Source: Microbacterium sp. Au-Mic1 (GTDB lineage: Bacteria; Actinomycetota; Actinomycetes; Actinomycetales; Microbacteriaceae). From it: a DNA stretch of 64,000 nt. This document shows, piece after piece, positions 15,530-24,083 of this stretch. Each line of letters begins with the position of its first letter. Position 1 is the first letter of the stretch. A program made the position numbers and the translations under genes. The stretch spans positions 148,215-212,214 of the forward strand of contig NZ_JAJTTF010000008.1 in assembly GCF_021341785.1 (NCBI RefSeq). The letters run 5' to 3'. The notes beneath the pieces were generated by a model. That model saw nothing but the letters and a program-made list of their open reading frames with translations. It made no database searches and was not told where the DNA came from.

Positions 15530-15826
15530 TCAGCGGGATCCGGCGGCCTCGGTGTGATGGCGGATGACCTCCGCGACCACGAAGTTGAACCACTTCTCGG
15601 CGAATTCCGGATCCAGATGCGCCTCCTCGGCGAGCGCGCGCAGGCGGGCGACCTGCTGCTCCTCGCGGCCCGGATCCGATGCCGGCATCTCGTGCTCGGC
15701 CTTGAGTACGCCCACCTGCTGCGTGCAGCGGAACCGCTCCGCGAGCATGAAGATGAGGGCGGCGTCGATGTTGTCGATACTGGCGCGCAGTCGCAGCAGT
15801 TCGGTGCGGGGATCGGCAGCGGACAT
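15530..15826 (-). CDS. Chorismate mutase (AroQ-type)
   Basis: 98 residues, all helical, the size of AroQ-type monofunctional mutases. Key pieces are LLRLRASIDNIDAALIFMLAERFRCTQQVG with the first active-site Arg and Lys set, and EEQQVARLRALAEEAHLDPEFAEKWFNFVVAEVIR. The enzyme would rearrange chorismate to prephenate for Phe/Tyr synthesis. There is no signal peptide, so it is intracellular. It is convergent with the histidine phosphatase and divergent from the AI-2E transporter gene; it starts just after a ggagc-type ribosome site. Confidence 0.9.
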   Translation of the reverse strand: MSAADPRTELLRLRASIDNIDAALIFMLAERFRCTQQVGVLKAEHEMPASDPGREEQQVARLRALAEEAHLDPEFAEKWFNFVVAEVIRHHTEAAGSR

Positions 15827-15887
15827 GGGGGCTCCTCACCGGACGGCGGACGGGCGGACCCTCCGACGATAACGCGTCCCCGCCCTC

Positions 15888-15899
15888 TACAGTGAAGCC
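15888..15899 (+). promoter_or_regulatory. Leaderless promoter of the AI-2E transporter gene
   Basis: TACAGT (15888-15893) is followed by six bases and the ATG at 15900. Confidence 0.65.
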
Positions 15900-17135
15900 A
15901 TGAGCCGCGAAGACCGCACCCCCGAGGAGGCGGCGGACGACACCGCCGCGATGCCCGCCGGCACGGCGGAGACCGGGGGCACCGCGACCGCGACCGTCGC
16001 CCCGGCCGACGACACCGCCGCAGAGGACGTCGCCCCCTCCAAGTACATCGAGGCGGCGCCTCCGCGCGCATCGTTCTGGACGCGCATCGACAAGCCGTTC
16101 CGTTTCGGTTTCCTCGCCACGGTCGGCGGTCTGCTGGCGATCCTCCTCGGCCTGTCGCTCGGCAGCCTGTCGACCGTCCTGATCTACATCGCCTTCGCCC
16201 TGTTCGCCGCACTCGGCCTCGACCCGGCGGTGCGCTGGCTCGAGCGGCACGGGCTGAGCCGCGCCTGGTCGGTGGTCACGGTCATCGTGGCGCTTGCACT
16301 CGTCCTGGTCGTCATCGTGCTGGCGATCCTGCCGACCGTCATCGACCAGATCGCGACGTTCATCTCGGGGATCCCCGGAACGATCCGCAACTTCACGCAC
16401 ACGCAGTTCTATGCGTGGCTCGAGGGTCAGTTCGGCGTGGGCCTGACAGACCTCGTCACCGAGGTGCAGAAGTTCCTCAGTGACCCCAGCCGGATCGCGC
16501 AGATCGGCGGGGGCGCGCTGCAGATCGGGACCGGCATCGCGACGGGCATCGCCACGGGCATCTCCGGCGGACTGATCGTGCTCGTGCTGACGCTGTACTT
16601 CCTCGCGACGCTCCCCTCGATCAAGTCGGGGCTGCTGCGGCTCGCGCCGGCCCGCGACCGCAAGGCCATCGACCGCATCAGCGAGCAGATCATCGAATCG
16701 GTGGGCGGCTATGTGATGGGCATGGTGGGCCTCGCCTTCATCAACGCGGTGATCGTCTTCCTCCTCTATCTGGTGCTCGGGCTGCCGTTCCCCCCGCTCA
16801 TGGCGACGGTGGCATTCCTCATCACGCTGATCCCGCTCGTCGGATCCGTTCTGTTCTGGATCATCGGCACCGGCATCGCACTGTTCAGCTCGCCACTCAT
16901 GGCGCTGATCTTCGCTGCGGTCTACGTCGTGTACATGCAGATCGAGGCTTATGTCATCACCCCTCGCGTGATGAGCAAGGCGATCTCCATCCCCGGCTCG
17001 CTCGTCGTGATCGGCGCTCTCGTCGGCGGCACGCTCCTCGGCCTGCTCGGAGCCCTCATCGCCGTGCCGGTGACCGCCTCGATCCTGATCATCATCAAGC
17101 AGGTGTGGATCCCCCGTCAGGACGGTCGGGTCTAG
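15900..17135 (+). CDS. AI-2E family (DUF20) membrane transporter
   Basis: 411 residues. An acidic, Ala/Thr-rich cytoplasmic N-terminus (1-55) precedes the family core: paired membrane helices near 70-115 and 135-160, a soluble amphipathic segment (about 160-205) and five further helices (210-400) including GLPFPPLMATVAFLITLIPLVGS. Members exist as AI-2 exporters, Na+/H+ antiporters and permeases of unknown cargo, so the substrate is open. The leaderless promoter fixes the start. No operon partner; the downstream gap holds a possible small antisense-oriented ORF. Confidence 0.9.
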   Translation: MSREDRTPEEAADDTAAMPAGTAETGGTATATVAPADDTAAEDVAPSKYIEAAPPRASFWTRIDKPFRFGFLATVGGLLAILLGLSLGSLSTVLIYIAFALFAALGLDPAVRWLERHGLSRAWSVVTVIVALALVLVVIVLAILPTVIDQIATFISGIPGTIRNFTHTQFYAWLEGQFGVGLTDLVTEVQKFLSDPSRIAQIGGGALQIGTGIATGIATGISGGLIVLVLTLYFLATLPSIKSGLLRLAPARDRKAIDRISEQIIESVGGYVMGMVGLAFINAVIVFLLYLVLGLPFPPLMATVAFLITLIPLVGSVLFWIIGTGIALFSSPLMALIFAAVYVVYMQIEAYVITPRVMSKAISIPGSLVVIGALVGGTLLGLLGALIAVPVTASILIIIKQVWIPRQDGRV

Positions 17136-17340
17136 CGGTCCGGCATCGACGGGGCGCGGCCTTCGCGGGCGCGGCTTCCGCGGGGGCGCCTTCCGCGGGG
17201 GCGGCCTTGCCTGGCACCGCATCGGCCCAGCTCGGCTCGGCATCGTCCGAGTGGTTGCTTGCGCGAATGGGTTCGCCGGTGACGAGTCGGAACCGGGCGC
17301 TCGTCATCTGGTTGTGTCCGGGTTCGCTCACCTCGGCCAC
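17095..17340 (-). CDS. Possible small or remnant ORF facing the AI-2E gene
   Basis: In the gap 17136-17457 the minus strand keeps an open frame with almost exclusively G/C third positions over about 80 codons, which the other frames do not. From GTG at 17340 it would give an 81-residue polypeptide: VAEVSEPGHNQMTSARFRLV and GEPIRASN, then an AAPAEGAPAE-type low-complexity tail that overlaps the last 41 bp of the AI-2E gene. I do not recognise a family. It could be a real small protein, the 3' remnant of a gene interrupted by the DUF222-HNH element, or chance in GC-rich DNA. Confidence 0.25.
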   Translation of the reverse strand: MAEVSEPGHNQMTSARFRLVTGEPIRASNHSDDAEPSWADAVPGKAAPAEGAPAEAAPAKAAPRRCRTARPDRPDGGSTPA

Positions 17341-17457
17341 GAGGCTCGACGGGGTGCGTTTGACCGACTCCGAGTCGTGACGTATTTGTGATCTTTTCCG
17401 GCCCGATCTGGTTCTTTCGGGGTCGGGAATGTCGGTGACCCCGGGTTGAATGGGGGT

Positions 17458-18840
17458 ATGACGAGCTCGACCGGCACAGCGATCGATCCCGGGGTGGACC
17501 CGGTGGATCCAGTCGTCGTGCTCGCCGCGCTGACGTCCATGGTGCAGGACACGGAAGCGACGATCATCCGCCTGCAAGCGGTACGGGAGGCGCAGCTCGC
17601 GGTCGCGCAGCGCCTCGCCGAACACCTCGCCGCTGAGGCCGGCCCGGCCGGGCGGGGTGATGCGGTGGAGCTCGCATCACGATCCGTCGCGGCGGAGTTG
17701 GCGGGGGTGCTGCACATGTCCGACCGGGTCGTGCAGGCCCGGATGGCCCGCGCCGCAGAACTCGTCACCCGGTTCCCGGTGACGATGCAGGCGTTCACGG
17801 AGGCGCGGATCGGCCCGGCGCATGTGCGGCAGATCCAAGACGCCGGAGCCCGCCTGGACGACACTGCGCGGGTGGAGTTCGAGCAGGTCGCGGTCGCCGC
17901 ATCCGTCGGGGAGACCCCGCATAGGGCGAAGCGGGTCGTGGAACGGATCGCCGAGCGGCTCGCGCCGCGGTCGCTCACGGACCGGCACCGGGAAGCGCAA
18001 GAACAGCGTCGGGTGTGGCGGGAAGAGCTCGAGGATGGGCAGAAGATGCTCGGCCTCATCCATGCCGCCGCGGTGATCGACGGGATCTACGACCGGCTCA
18101 CCCAGCAAGCCCGGACAGTGCAGGTCGCCAACACTCAGGCGGGGAAGAACGCCGCCGAATGCGCAGCAGACGTGCTCGGCGATCCGACGGATGCCCGTGC
18201 GATTGACCAGCTGCGCGCGGACGTATGCGCAGACACCCTGCTCACCGGCACCCCATCCGGACACGACACAGCGGACGGGATGCTCGGCGCGATCCAGGCG
18301 CGGGTCGAGATCACGGTCCCCGTGCTCACGATGATCGCGACCAGCACCGGCAGCCCCGCATTCGGCATCCGCGCCGAACAGCCCGGGGAACTCGCCGGCG
18401 GGCAGCCCATCGACACCGACACCGCCCGGACCCTCGCCGGAGGTGCCTCCGCGTGGGAACGGGTACTCACCCACCCCATCACGGGCGCGATCCTCGCCGT
18501 CGACCACTACCGACCCAACACAGACCTCCGCCGACTCCTGCACGCCCGCGACTCCCACTGCCGGTTCCCCACCTGCGGACTCCCACCCGCCGCACACGAC
18601 CTCGACCACACGGTTGACGCCGCATACGGAGGCCCAACCGAGGAAGGCAACCTCGGCGGGCTCTGCCGCCGACACCACGTGTTGAAGCATCACACCGCCT
18701 GGAAGGTGAAACAACGCGGCGCCGGGATCCTCGAATGGACGAGCCCCACCGGATCCACCTACATCGACCGGCCGCCCGCGCCCGTGACCTTCACCATCGA
18801 CGAACCTGATCCACCACCCGCCGCCGCGGCACCCTTCTAG
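17458..18840 (+). CDS. DUF222 / HNH endonuclease-domain protein
   Basis: 460 residues. The N-terminal two thirds is DUF222, all helical (about 40-300, with RVVQARMARAAELVTRFP and TEARIGPAHVRQIQDAG). The C-terminus carries an HNH nuclease: CRFPTCG zinc ligands, DLDHTVDAAYGG (catalytic DH), EGNLGGLCRRHHVLKH, then a Trp-rich EWTSPTGS tail. Such proteins are present in many copies in Microbacteriaceae genomes and are suspected mobile or homing-like elements; their function is not established. The start is taken at ATG behind gggggt; TTGAAT sits at -12 to -7, near but not matching a leaderless promoter. Confidence 0.92.
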   Translation: MTSSTGTAIDPGVDPVDPVVVLAALTSMVQDTEATIIRLQAVREAQLAVAQRLAEHLAAEAGPAGRGDAVELASRSVAAELAGVLHMSDRVVQARMARAAELVTRFPVTMQAFTEARIGPAHVRQIQDAGARLDDTARVEFEQVAVAASVGETPHRAKRVVERIAERLAPRSLTDRHREAQEQRRVWREELEDGQKMLGLIHAAAVIDGIYDRLTQQARTVQVANTQAGKNAAECAADVLGDPTDARAIDQLRADVCADTLLTGTPSGHDTADGMLGAIQARVEITVPVLTMIATSTGSPAFGIRAEQPGELAGGQPIDTDTARTLAGGASAWERVLTHPITGAILAVDHYRPNTDLRRLLHARDSHCRFPTCGLPPAAHDLDHTVDAAYGGPTEEGNLGGLCRRHHVLKHHTAWKVKQRGAGILEWTSPTGSTYIDRPPAPVTFTIDEPDPPPAAAAPF

Positions 18841-19019
18841 CGGTCACCCGGCCCGGATACTCGAGTCCGGATCCCGAACCGCCACAGTTCCGACACCGGA
18901 ATCCGGATCCCCCGAAAGTCGCCGTTCTGAGGTCAGGGCTCCCACGCAGGACGAATCGGCTCACCACCGGATCCACTCATCACCCGATCCGGTCCCGCGC
19001 CAGTCCTGGAGAATCCGCC
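18841..19019. other. Intergenic gap without a recognised gene
   Basis: Between the convergent DUF222 and ArsR genes. It contains two tccggatccc direct repeats but no hairpin as strong as those elsewhere and no credible ORF. Confidence 0.5.
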
Positions 19020-19364
19020 TCAGATCGTCCGCAGCGACGCCGCCGCCTGATCCAGTGCGCCCTCGTCGATCGCGAAGTACGCCCACTTACCCCGCTGCTC
19101 GCGGGTGACGAGGCCGGCCTCGGTGAGGAGCTTCATGTGGTGCGAGACTGTGCCCTGCGACAGCCCGACCGGCTCGGTGAGATCGCAGATGCACGCCTCG
19201 CCGCCCTCGCCGGCGCCGATGAGCGAGAGCAGCTTCACGCGCGTCGGATCGCCCAGCGCCTTGAACACCCGCGCGATGCTCTCCGCCTCATCGGCAGCGA
19301 TCCGAGGCTCCCGCGCGGTCGCGCAGCAGGAGGCGTCGACGACGATGGTCACGGGGAGCGTCAT
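19020..19364 (-). CDS. arsR: Arsenic-responsive ArsR repressor
   Basis: 114 residues. Winged helix with VFKALGDPTRVKLLSLI and recognition helix SQGTVSHHMKLLTEAGLV. Cysteines occur as a vicinal pair Cys13-Cys14 near the N-terminus and as Cys58 and Cys60 (ACICDL) in the DNA-binding region. That layout resembles the Corynebacterium ArsR type, where an N-terminal Cys pair and one helix-4 Cys bind As(III). It is divergent from an arsO-like gene with an inverted repeat between, so it should repress the arsO-arsC operon and itself. A strong gagagg ribosome site precedes ATG. Confidence 0.9.
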   Translation of the reverse strand: MTLPVTIVVDASCCATAREPRIAADEAESIARVFKALGDPTRVKLLSLIGAGEGGEACICDLTEPVGLSQGTVSHHMKLLTEAGLVTREQRGKWAYFAIDEGALDQAAASLRTI

Positions 19365-19377
19365 GACGACATCCTCT

Positions 19378-19403
19378 CACGTATTGACATTCGTCGATAC
19401 GTG
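19378..19403. promoter_or_regulatory. ArsR operator/promoter
   Basis: Perfect 7-bp arms cacgtat (19378-19384) and atacgtg (19397-19403). TTGACA (19384-19389) of the rightward promoter lies inside the dyad, so bound ArsR would block RNA polymerase. Confidence 0.75.
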
Positions 19404-19466
19404 TTGGACCGTAGTCATATTCACATCTTTCAATCTGAGACTGTTCCCGACCCCTGAGGAGTGCGG

Positions 19467-20765
19467 ATGTCAGAGCTGCCTGTCGTCGTCGTGGGCGCGG
19501 GCCCCCAGGGGCTCGCCGCCGCTGCACATCTCCTCGAGCGCGGGCAGGAGGTCGTCGTGTTCGAGGCGGGCGCGACCCCAGCAGCCGCCGTCTCGGAGTG
19601 GGGGCACGTGCGGCTGTTCTCCGGGTGGCCGGAGCTCATCGACACCGCGGCGCATCGCCTGCTCGAAGAGACCGGATGGGTCGCGCCGGCCGAGGGCTAC
19701 CCGACGGGTCGCGAGTGGGTAGACCGCTATCTCGCGCCCCTCGCGGCGGCGCTGGGAGACCGCGTCCGCACCGGCATCACGGTGACAGGCATCACCCGGG
19801 CGGGTCGCGACCGGGTCGTGGACTCCGGCCGCCGCGACGCTCCCTTCCTCGTGCACACAGTCGATACCGACGGCCATGAGAGCCGCATCCGCGCGCGGGC
19901 CGTTCTCGACGCCTCCGGCACTTGGTCGACGCCCAACCCGGCCGGCGCGAGCGGCCTGCCCGCACTCGGCGAGCATGTCGCCGGTGGGCGCGTCTCGTAC
20001 CGGATCCCGGACGACGTCTCGCATCTGGCCGGGCAGCACCTGCTCGTCGTCGGAGCGGGCAACTCCGCCGCGCACGCCGTGCTGCGTCTCACCGATCTGG
20101 CACGCACGGAGCCGGGGACCCGGGTCACCTGGGTTCTCCGTCGCGGCGGCGTGGGGTCGGTCTTCGGCGGTGGTGCCGGCGACGGCCTGCCGGAACGCGC
20201 CGCGCTCGGCATCCGGGCTCGCCGCGCCATGGAGAAGGGTCTCGTCGATGTGATCACCGGGTTCCGTGTCGACGAGCTCCGCGCGCACCCGGACGGCATC
20301 ACCGTCGTGGCCGACGATGGACGCGAGGTCACTGACGTCGCCCACGTCTTCGCGCTCACCGGATTCCGGCCGGACACCTCCTTCCTGACCGAGCTGAGGA
20401 TCGCCCTCGATCCCGCCCTGGAGGCGGTCGCGGGAATCGCAGCCGAGATCGACCCCAACGTCCATTCGTGTGGATCCGTCGGCGCGACCGGAGCACGGGA
20501 GCTCGCGCAGCCGGAACCCGGGTTCTTCATCGTCGGGGCGAAGAGCTACGGCCGCGCACCGACCTTCCTCGCCCTCACCGGCTACGAACAGGTCCGCAGC
20601 GTCGCGGCGCACCTCGCGGGAGATGACGAGGCTGCGGACCGCAACGAGCTGGCACTCCCGAGCACCGGGGTGTGCGGTGGATCCGGAGACTTCGACACCG
20701 CGGGCGAAAGCTGCTGCGCCGTCCCGGTCCTGCAGATCGGCGTCCGTCCGGTCGCCGTAGGCTGA
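19467..20765 (+). CDS. arsO: ArsO-like flavin-dependent monooxygenase of the arsenic locus
   Basis: 432 residues from ATG 19467, behind gaggag. FAD site GAGPQG (about 9-14), a second dinucleotide-binding site VVGAGNSAAH (about 192-201), and the late FAD motif with FALTGFRPD. The C-terminus is Cys-rich (GVCGG, ESCCA), a tail I associate with ArsO flavoproteins of actinobacterial ars operons. Similar proteins are proposed to oxidise arsenicals or other substrates using NADPH; the exact reaction is not settled. It is followed 21 bp later by arsC and faces arsR. No arsenite efflux gene is present in the locus. Confidence 0.82.
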   Translation: MSELPVVVVGAGPQGLAAAAHLLERGQEVVVFEAGATPAAAVSEWGHVRLFSGWPELIDTAAHRLLEETGWVAPAEGYPTGREWVDRYLAPLAAALGDRVRTGITVTGITRAGRDRVVDSGRRDAPFLVHTVDTDGHESRIRARAVLDASGTWSTPNPAGASGLPALGEHVAGGRVSYRIPDDVSHLAGQHLLVVGAGNSAAHAVLRLTDLARTEPGTRVTWVLRRGGVGSVFGGGAGDGLPERAALGIRARRAMEKGLVDVITGFRVDELRAHPDGITVVADDGREVTDVAHVFALTGFRPDTSFLTELRIALDPALEAVAGIAAEIDPNVHSCGSVGATGARELAQPEPGFFIVGAKSYGRAPTFLALTGYEQVRSVAAHLAGDDEAADRNELALPSTGVCGGSGDFDTAGESCCAVPVLQIGVRPVAVG

Positions 20766-20786
20766 ACCCGAAACGAGGAGAGAAGC

Positions 20787-21197
20787 ATGACCACCGACGC
20801 CACCCCCGCCGTGCTCTTCGTCTGCGTGCACAACGCCGGCCGATCGCAGATGGCCGCGGGGTTCCTGCGCGAGATCGCGGGCGACCGCATCGAGGTGCGC
20901 TCCGCCGGGTCGCTGCCGGCCGACCAGATCAACCCCGTCGCCGTGGCGGCGATGGCCGAGCTCGGCATCGACATCGCCGCGGAGCAGCCCAAGGTGCTCA
21001 CCACGGAGGCCGTGCAGGACTCCGACGTCGTCATCACGATGGGCTGCGGCGACGCCTGCCCGTTCTTCCCCGGCAAGCGCTACGAGGACTGGACGCTCGA
21101 CGACCCCGCGGGGCAGGGCATCGAGGCGGTCCGCCCCATCCGCGACGAGATCCGCCGCCGCATCAAGGAGCTCGTCGGCGAGCTCCTGCCGGCCTGA
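20787..21197 (+). CDS. arsC: Arsenate reductase, low-molecular-weight phosphatase type
   Basis: 136 residues. The P-loop CVHNAGRSQMA near the N-terminus contains the nucleophilic Cys and anion-binding Arg. The later motif MGCGDACPFFPGKRYEDW supplies two further cysteines and is followed by the conserved Asp in LDDPAGQ. This is the actinobacterial ArsC type, which reduces arsenate to arsenite using a thioredoxin or a mycothiol/mycoredoxin relay; the electron donor cannot be told from sequence. It is the last gene of arsO-arsC, preceded by an excellent gaggaga ribosome site. Confidence 0.93.
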   Translation: MTTDATPAVLFVCVHNAGRSQMAAGFLREIAGDRIEVRSAGSLPADQINPVAVAAMAELGIDIAAEQPKVLTTEAVQDSDVVITMGCGDACPFFPGKRYEDWTLDDPAGQGIEAVRPIRDEIRRRIKELVGELLPA

Positions 21198-21249
21198 GCC
21201 GGACGCCGCGGACGAGCGGTCGACGGCTCACTGGTTCGGATCCGACTCG

Positions 21250-21333
21250 TCACGATCAGCACACGAGGTGACGATCGGCACACGGATCCACGTCAACACG
21301 CGTGCGCATCGTGGCAGGGTGTGCTGATCGTCA
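21250..21333. repeat. Double-arm palindromic element, 19-bp pitch (element E)
   Basis: Two direct copies, tcacgatcagcacac (21250-21264) and tgacgatcggcacac (21269-21283), start 19 bp apart. They are followed by two inverted copies starting at 21300 (10 of 15 matching) and 21319 (14 of 15), again 19 bp apart. It lies in the convergent arsC/TetR gap. The geometry matches element D at 48962-49043 although the sequence differs. Confidence 0.75.
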
Positions 21334-21440
21334 CAGCCGAAGGCCTTCAGGTCGCACTTTCGGCGCTTCCCCCGACCAGGTGCAGCAGAACCTGCGACGT
21401 GAACGCGAGGATCCGGCGGACCGCCACTGCCGCCGGTGCC

Positions 21441-21520
21441 CCCGGCGCTCTCAGCGTGCGGCCGGCGCTCTCAGCGTGCCCCCGACGCTCTCAGCGTGCC
21501 ACCGGCGCTCTCAACCTGCG
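21441..21520. repeat. Four tandem 20-bp repeats
   Basis: Four contiguous units of exactly 20 bp: unit 1 is cccggcgctctcagcgtgcg and the others differ from it at two to five positions. The last unit includes the TetR stop codon (21511-21513). There are no spacers, so it is not a CRISPR. With element E it fills the 313-bp arsC/TetR gap. Confidence 0.88.
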
Positions 21521-22215
21521 GCGCGTGCGGCGGAGTCGAGGATCTGGTCCACGCCGAGGAAGAACAGCTCACGGTCGCGCAGCGAGGCCAGCGCCACCGT
21601 GTGCTCCGCGATGCGGGGGTAGACCCGCGGATCCGCCAGCGGCGGCTCGTCGAACCAGGGTCCGTCGACCTCGCCGTCGGCGCGCTCCGCCCGCGCTCGC
21701 GCGATGCCCGCCGCGGTCGACAGCACGTGCGACGCGAGCAGCGCGTAGTGCCGCACCACGTCGGCCCCGCTCAACCCCGCGGTGGTGAACGCCTGCAGCA
21801 TGAGCTCGATGGCGCCGAGTTCGCCCGGACCGTGCGTGGTGAGGATCGTCGCCTCCGCCCCGACGGCCGGATACTCGGAATACAGGTCGAGCGTCGCGCC
21901 GGCCATGGCGCGCAGCCGCCCTCGCCAGTCCTCGGCCGGGATATCCACACTCTGCACGGCGCGCAGCGTGACCTCGTCGAGCAGGGCGCGCATGAGGTCG
22001 TCCTTGCTGCGGAAGTGGCGGTAGATCGCTGTCGGGTCTGCCCCGAGCCTGGCGCCCAGCTCGCGCACGGAGATCGTCGTCGCCCCGGTCGCGGCGAGTT
22101 CCAGCCCCGTGGCCACGATGAGCTCGGGATCCAGGCGAGGCCGGGTCGGCCCGGCCTTCTCCGTCGATGCGGACACGTCGTCGAGTGCGGTCCGGCTGCT
22201 CCTCTTCACGGGCAT
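21511..22215 (-). CDS. TetR-family regulator of the amidohydrolase/ABC importer locus
   Basis: 234 residues. After a 25-residue basic leader comes the helix-turn-helix (about 28-75: LIVATGLELAATGATTISVRELGARLGADPTAIYRHFRSK). The C-terminal ligand domain resembles TetR_C types and includes VGAEATILTTHGPGELGA. It starts at ATG behind aggaggggg. It is divergent from the ytcJ-like amidohydrolase, and the intergenic region carries the dyad GTCAAC-acc-GTTGAC on the amidohydrolase promoter, so it is the likely repressor of the whole 22.4-30.7 kb group. Its last codons run into the 20-bp tandem repeats. Confidence 0.9.
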   Translation of the reverse strand: MPVKRSSRTALDDVSASTEKAGPTRPRLDPELIVATGLELAATGATTISVRELGARLGADPTAIYRHFRSKDDLMRALLDEVTLRAVQSVDIPAEDWRGRLRAMAGATLDLYSEYPAVGAEATILTTHGPGELGAIELMLQAFTTAGLSGADVVRHYALLASHVLSTAAGIARARAERADGEVDGPWFDEPPLADPRVYPRIAEHTVALASLRDRELFFLGVDQILDSAARAAG

Positions 22216-22269
22216 GCCCCCTCCTGGTTCCTATCGTCCCACGTACACAACCACTCCGTCACCAGTTTA

Positions 22270-22308
22270 GTCAACACCGTTGACATCGCCGCGGACTCTG
22301 GTTAGCGT
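22270..22308 (+). promoter_or_regulatory. Promoter and TetR operator upstream of the amidohydrolase
   Basis: The perfect dyad GTCAAC (22270-22275), acc, GTTGAC (22279-22284) overlaps TTGACA (22280-22285). TAGCGT lies 17 bp further at 22303-22308. The design is typical of TetR repression by blocking the -35. Confidence 0.78.
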
Positions 22309-22358
22309 TATCGCGACCCGCAGCCCGGCGGGCCCTCTGCTTCAACGGCGAAAGGCGG

Positions 22359-24083
22359 ATGATGACGACGCGCGTCTTCCACGGCGGATCGGTGTTCACC
22401 GGTACCGGAACCCCCCTCAGCGGCCAGGCCGTCATCGTGCGCGACGAGCGCATCGACCGGATCGTGCCCGAGTCCGAGCTGGCCGCACTGCTCGGCGCCG
22501 AGCCCGAGGGGTCGGTCGAGCTGATCGACCTCCACGGCGCGCTGCTCAGCCCCGGCTTCCAGGACGCGCACATCCACGCCGTCGGCGGCGGGGTGGAACT
22601 GCTGCAGTGCGACCTCAGCGGCACCGAATCCGCGCAGGAGGCCGTCGCGGCCGTGCGCGCCTACGCCGAGGCGAACCCCGACGAGGAGTGGATCCTGGGC
22701 GGAGGCTGGTCGATGGACAGCTTCCCCGGCGGCAACCCGACGCGCGACCTGCTCGACGCCGCCGCACCGGGCCGTCCCGTGCTGCTGTCCAGCCGCGACC
22801 ACCACAGCGTCTGGGCCTCGACGACCGCGATCGAACGCGCCGGCGTCACCGCCGACACCCCGGATCCCTCCGACGGCGTCGTCATCCGCGAGGGCGACGG
22901 CCACCCGGCGGGGACGTTCCACGAGGGCGCCGGCGACCTCTTCGGCGCCGTCCGTCCGGTGACCAGCGAAGAACTGCGATACCGCGGCCTGCTCCGCGCC
23001 CAGGAGGAGCTCATCGCCCTCGGCATCACGGGCTGGCAGGACGCGATGGTCGGCGGCGGCGGCGCAGGCATCGCAGACCCGCTCCCGGCCTATGAGCACG
23101 CCCTCGCGGAGGGCACGCTGCGCGTGCACGTCACCGGCGCGCAGTGGTGGGAGCGCGACGGCGGCATCGAGCAGGTCGCGCACATGGTCGCCGAGCGGCA
23201 GCGCGTCACAGCCCTCGGATCGCCCGAGCGGCTCGAGATCGGCACGACCAAGATCATGGTCGACGGCGTCGCCGAGAACCACACGGCCGCGATGCTCACG
23301 CCCTACCGCGATGCCCACGGCCACGACACGCACAACCACGGGCTGAGCTTCATCGACCCGGAGCGCCTGCGCGCGTACGTGACGGCGCTCGACGCGGCGG
23401 GGCAGCAGGTGCACATGCACGCGCTCGGCGATCGCGCCGTGCGCGAGGCCCTCGACGCCCTGCGGGACGCCCGCGACGCGAACGGCCCGACCGACAACCG
23501 CCACCACCTCGCGCACCTGCAGATCGTGGCAGAGGAGGACGTGCCGCGCTTCGCCCCGCTCGACGCCGTCGCGAACCTGCAGGCGCTGTGGGCGACGCAC
23601 GAGGATCAGCTCGACGAACTCACCCTGCCCTTCCTGCAGGAAGGGCAGGAGGCGCGACAGTACCCGTTCGGCGACCTCGTGCGGGCCGGGGTCCGCCTCG
23701 CGGCGGGCAGCGACTGGCCCGTCTCCAGCGCGGCGCCGATCGACGCGATCCACATCGCCGTCAACCGCACCGTGCCGGGGTCCGACCGGGAGCCCCTCGG
23801 CGGCGCGCACCAGCGCCTGGACCTGGCCACGGCCATGGCCGCGTACACCTCCGGCAGCGCCTACGTGAACCACCGCGAACACGACACCGGAAGCATCAAG
23901 CCCGGCTACCGCGCCGACCTCGTCGTTCTCGATCCGTCGCCGTTCGAGGTCGCGGCCTCGGAGATCCACACCAGCCGCGTCACCCAGACCTGGATCGACG
24001 GCGTGCTGCTGCACAGCGTCGAGACCGCCGATTCCGCCGCCACCCGCACCACCTCCATCGATGAAGAAGGGGAGCTGTCATGA
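22359..24083 (+). CDS. YtcJ-type amidohydrolase
   Basis: 574 residues, the usual size of the YtcJ/amidohydrolase-3 family. Metal-site features: DAHIHAVGGG near residues 68-77, SSRDHHSVWAST, a carboxylated-Lys-type region in TKIMVDGV, HMHALGDRAV, and a late GSDWPVSSAAP with the catalytic Asp. It should hydrolyse an amide or cyclic imide bond; the natural substrate is unknown. No signal peptide, so it works in the cytoplasm. It overlaps the binding-protein gene by ATGA, tying it to the uptake system. Confidence 0.9.
   Translation: MMTTRVFHGGSVFTGTGTPLSGQAVIVRDERIDRIVPESELAALLGAEPEGSVELIDLHGALLSPGFQDAHIHAVGGGVELLQCDLSGTESAQEAVAAVRAYAEANPDEEWILGGGWSMDSFPGGNPTRDLLDAAAPGRPVLLSSRDHHSVWASTTAIERAGVTADTPDPSDGVVIREGDGHPAGTFHEGAGDLFGAVRPVTSEELRYRGLLRAQEELIALGITGWQDAMVGGGGAGIADPLPAYEHALAEGTLRVHVTGAQWWERDGGIEQVAHMVAERQRVTALGSPERLEIGTTKIMVDGVAENHTAAMLTPYRDAHGHDTHNHGLSFIDPERLRAYVTALDAAGQQVHMHALGDRAVREALDALRDARDANGPTDNRHHLAHLQIVAEEDVPRFAPLDAVANLQALWATHEDQLDELTLPFLQEGQEARQYPFGDLVRAGVRLAAGSDWPVSSAAPIDAIHIAVNRTVPGSDREPLGGAHQRLDLATAMAAYTSGSAYVNHREHDTGSIKPGYRADLVVLDPSPFEVAASEIHTSRVTQTWIDGVLLHSVETADSAATRTTSIDEEGELS

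Noticed and set aside
17458..18840. DUF222-HNH gene as an intact homing element or insertion sequence
   Set aside because: No target duplication, terminal repeats or interrupted host gene could be proven from one genome; kept as a gene with a mobile-origin suspicion only.
21441..21520. Tandem repeat as CRISPR array
   Set aside because: The 20-bp units are contiguous without spacers, and no cas gene is present in the window.
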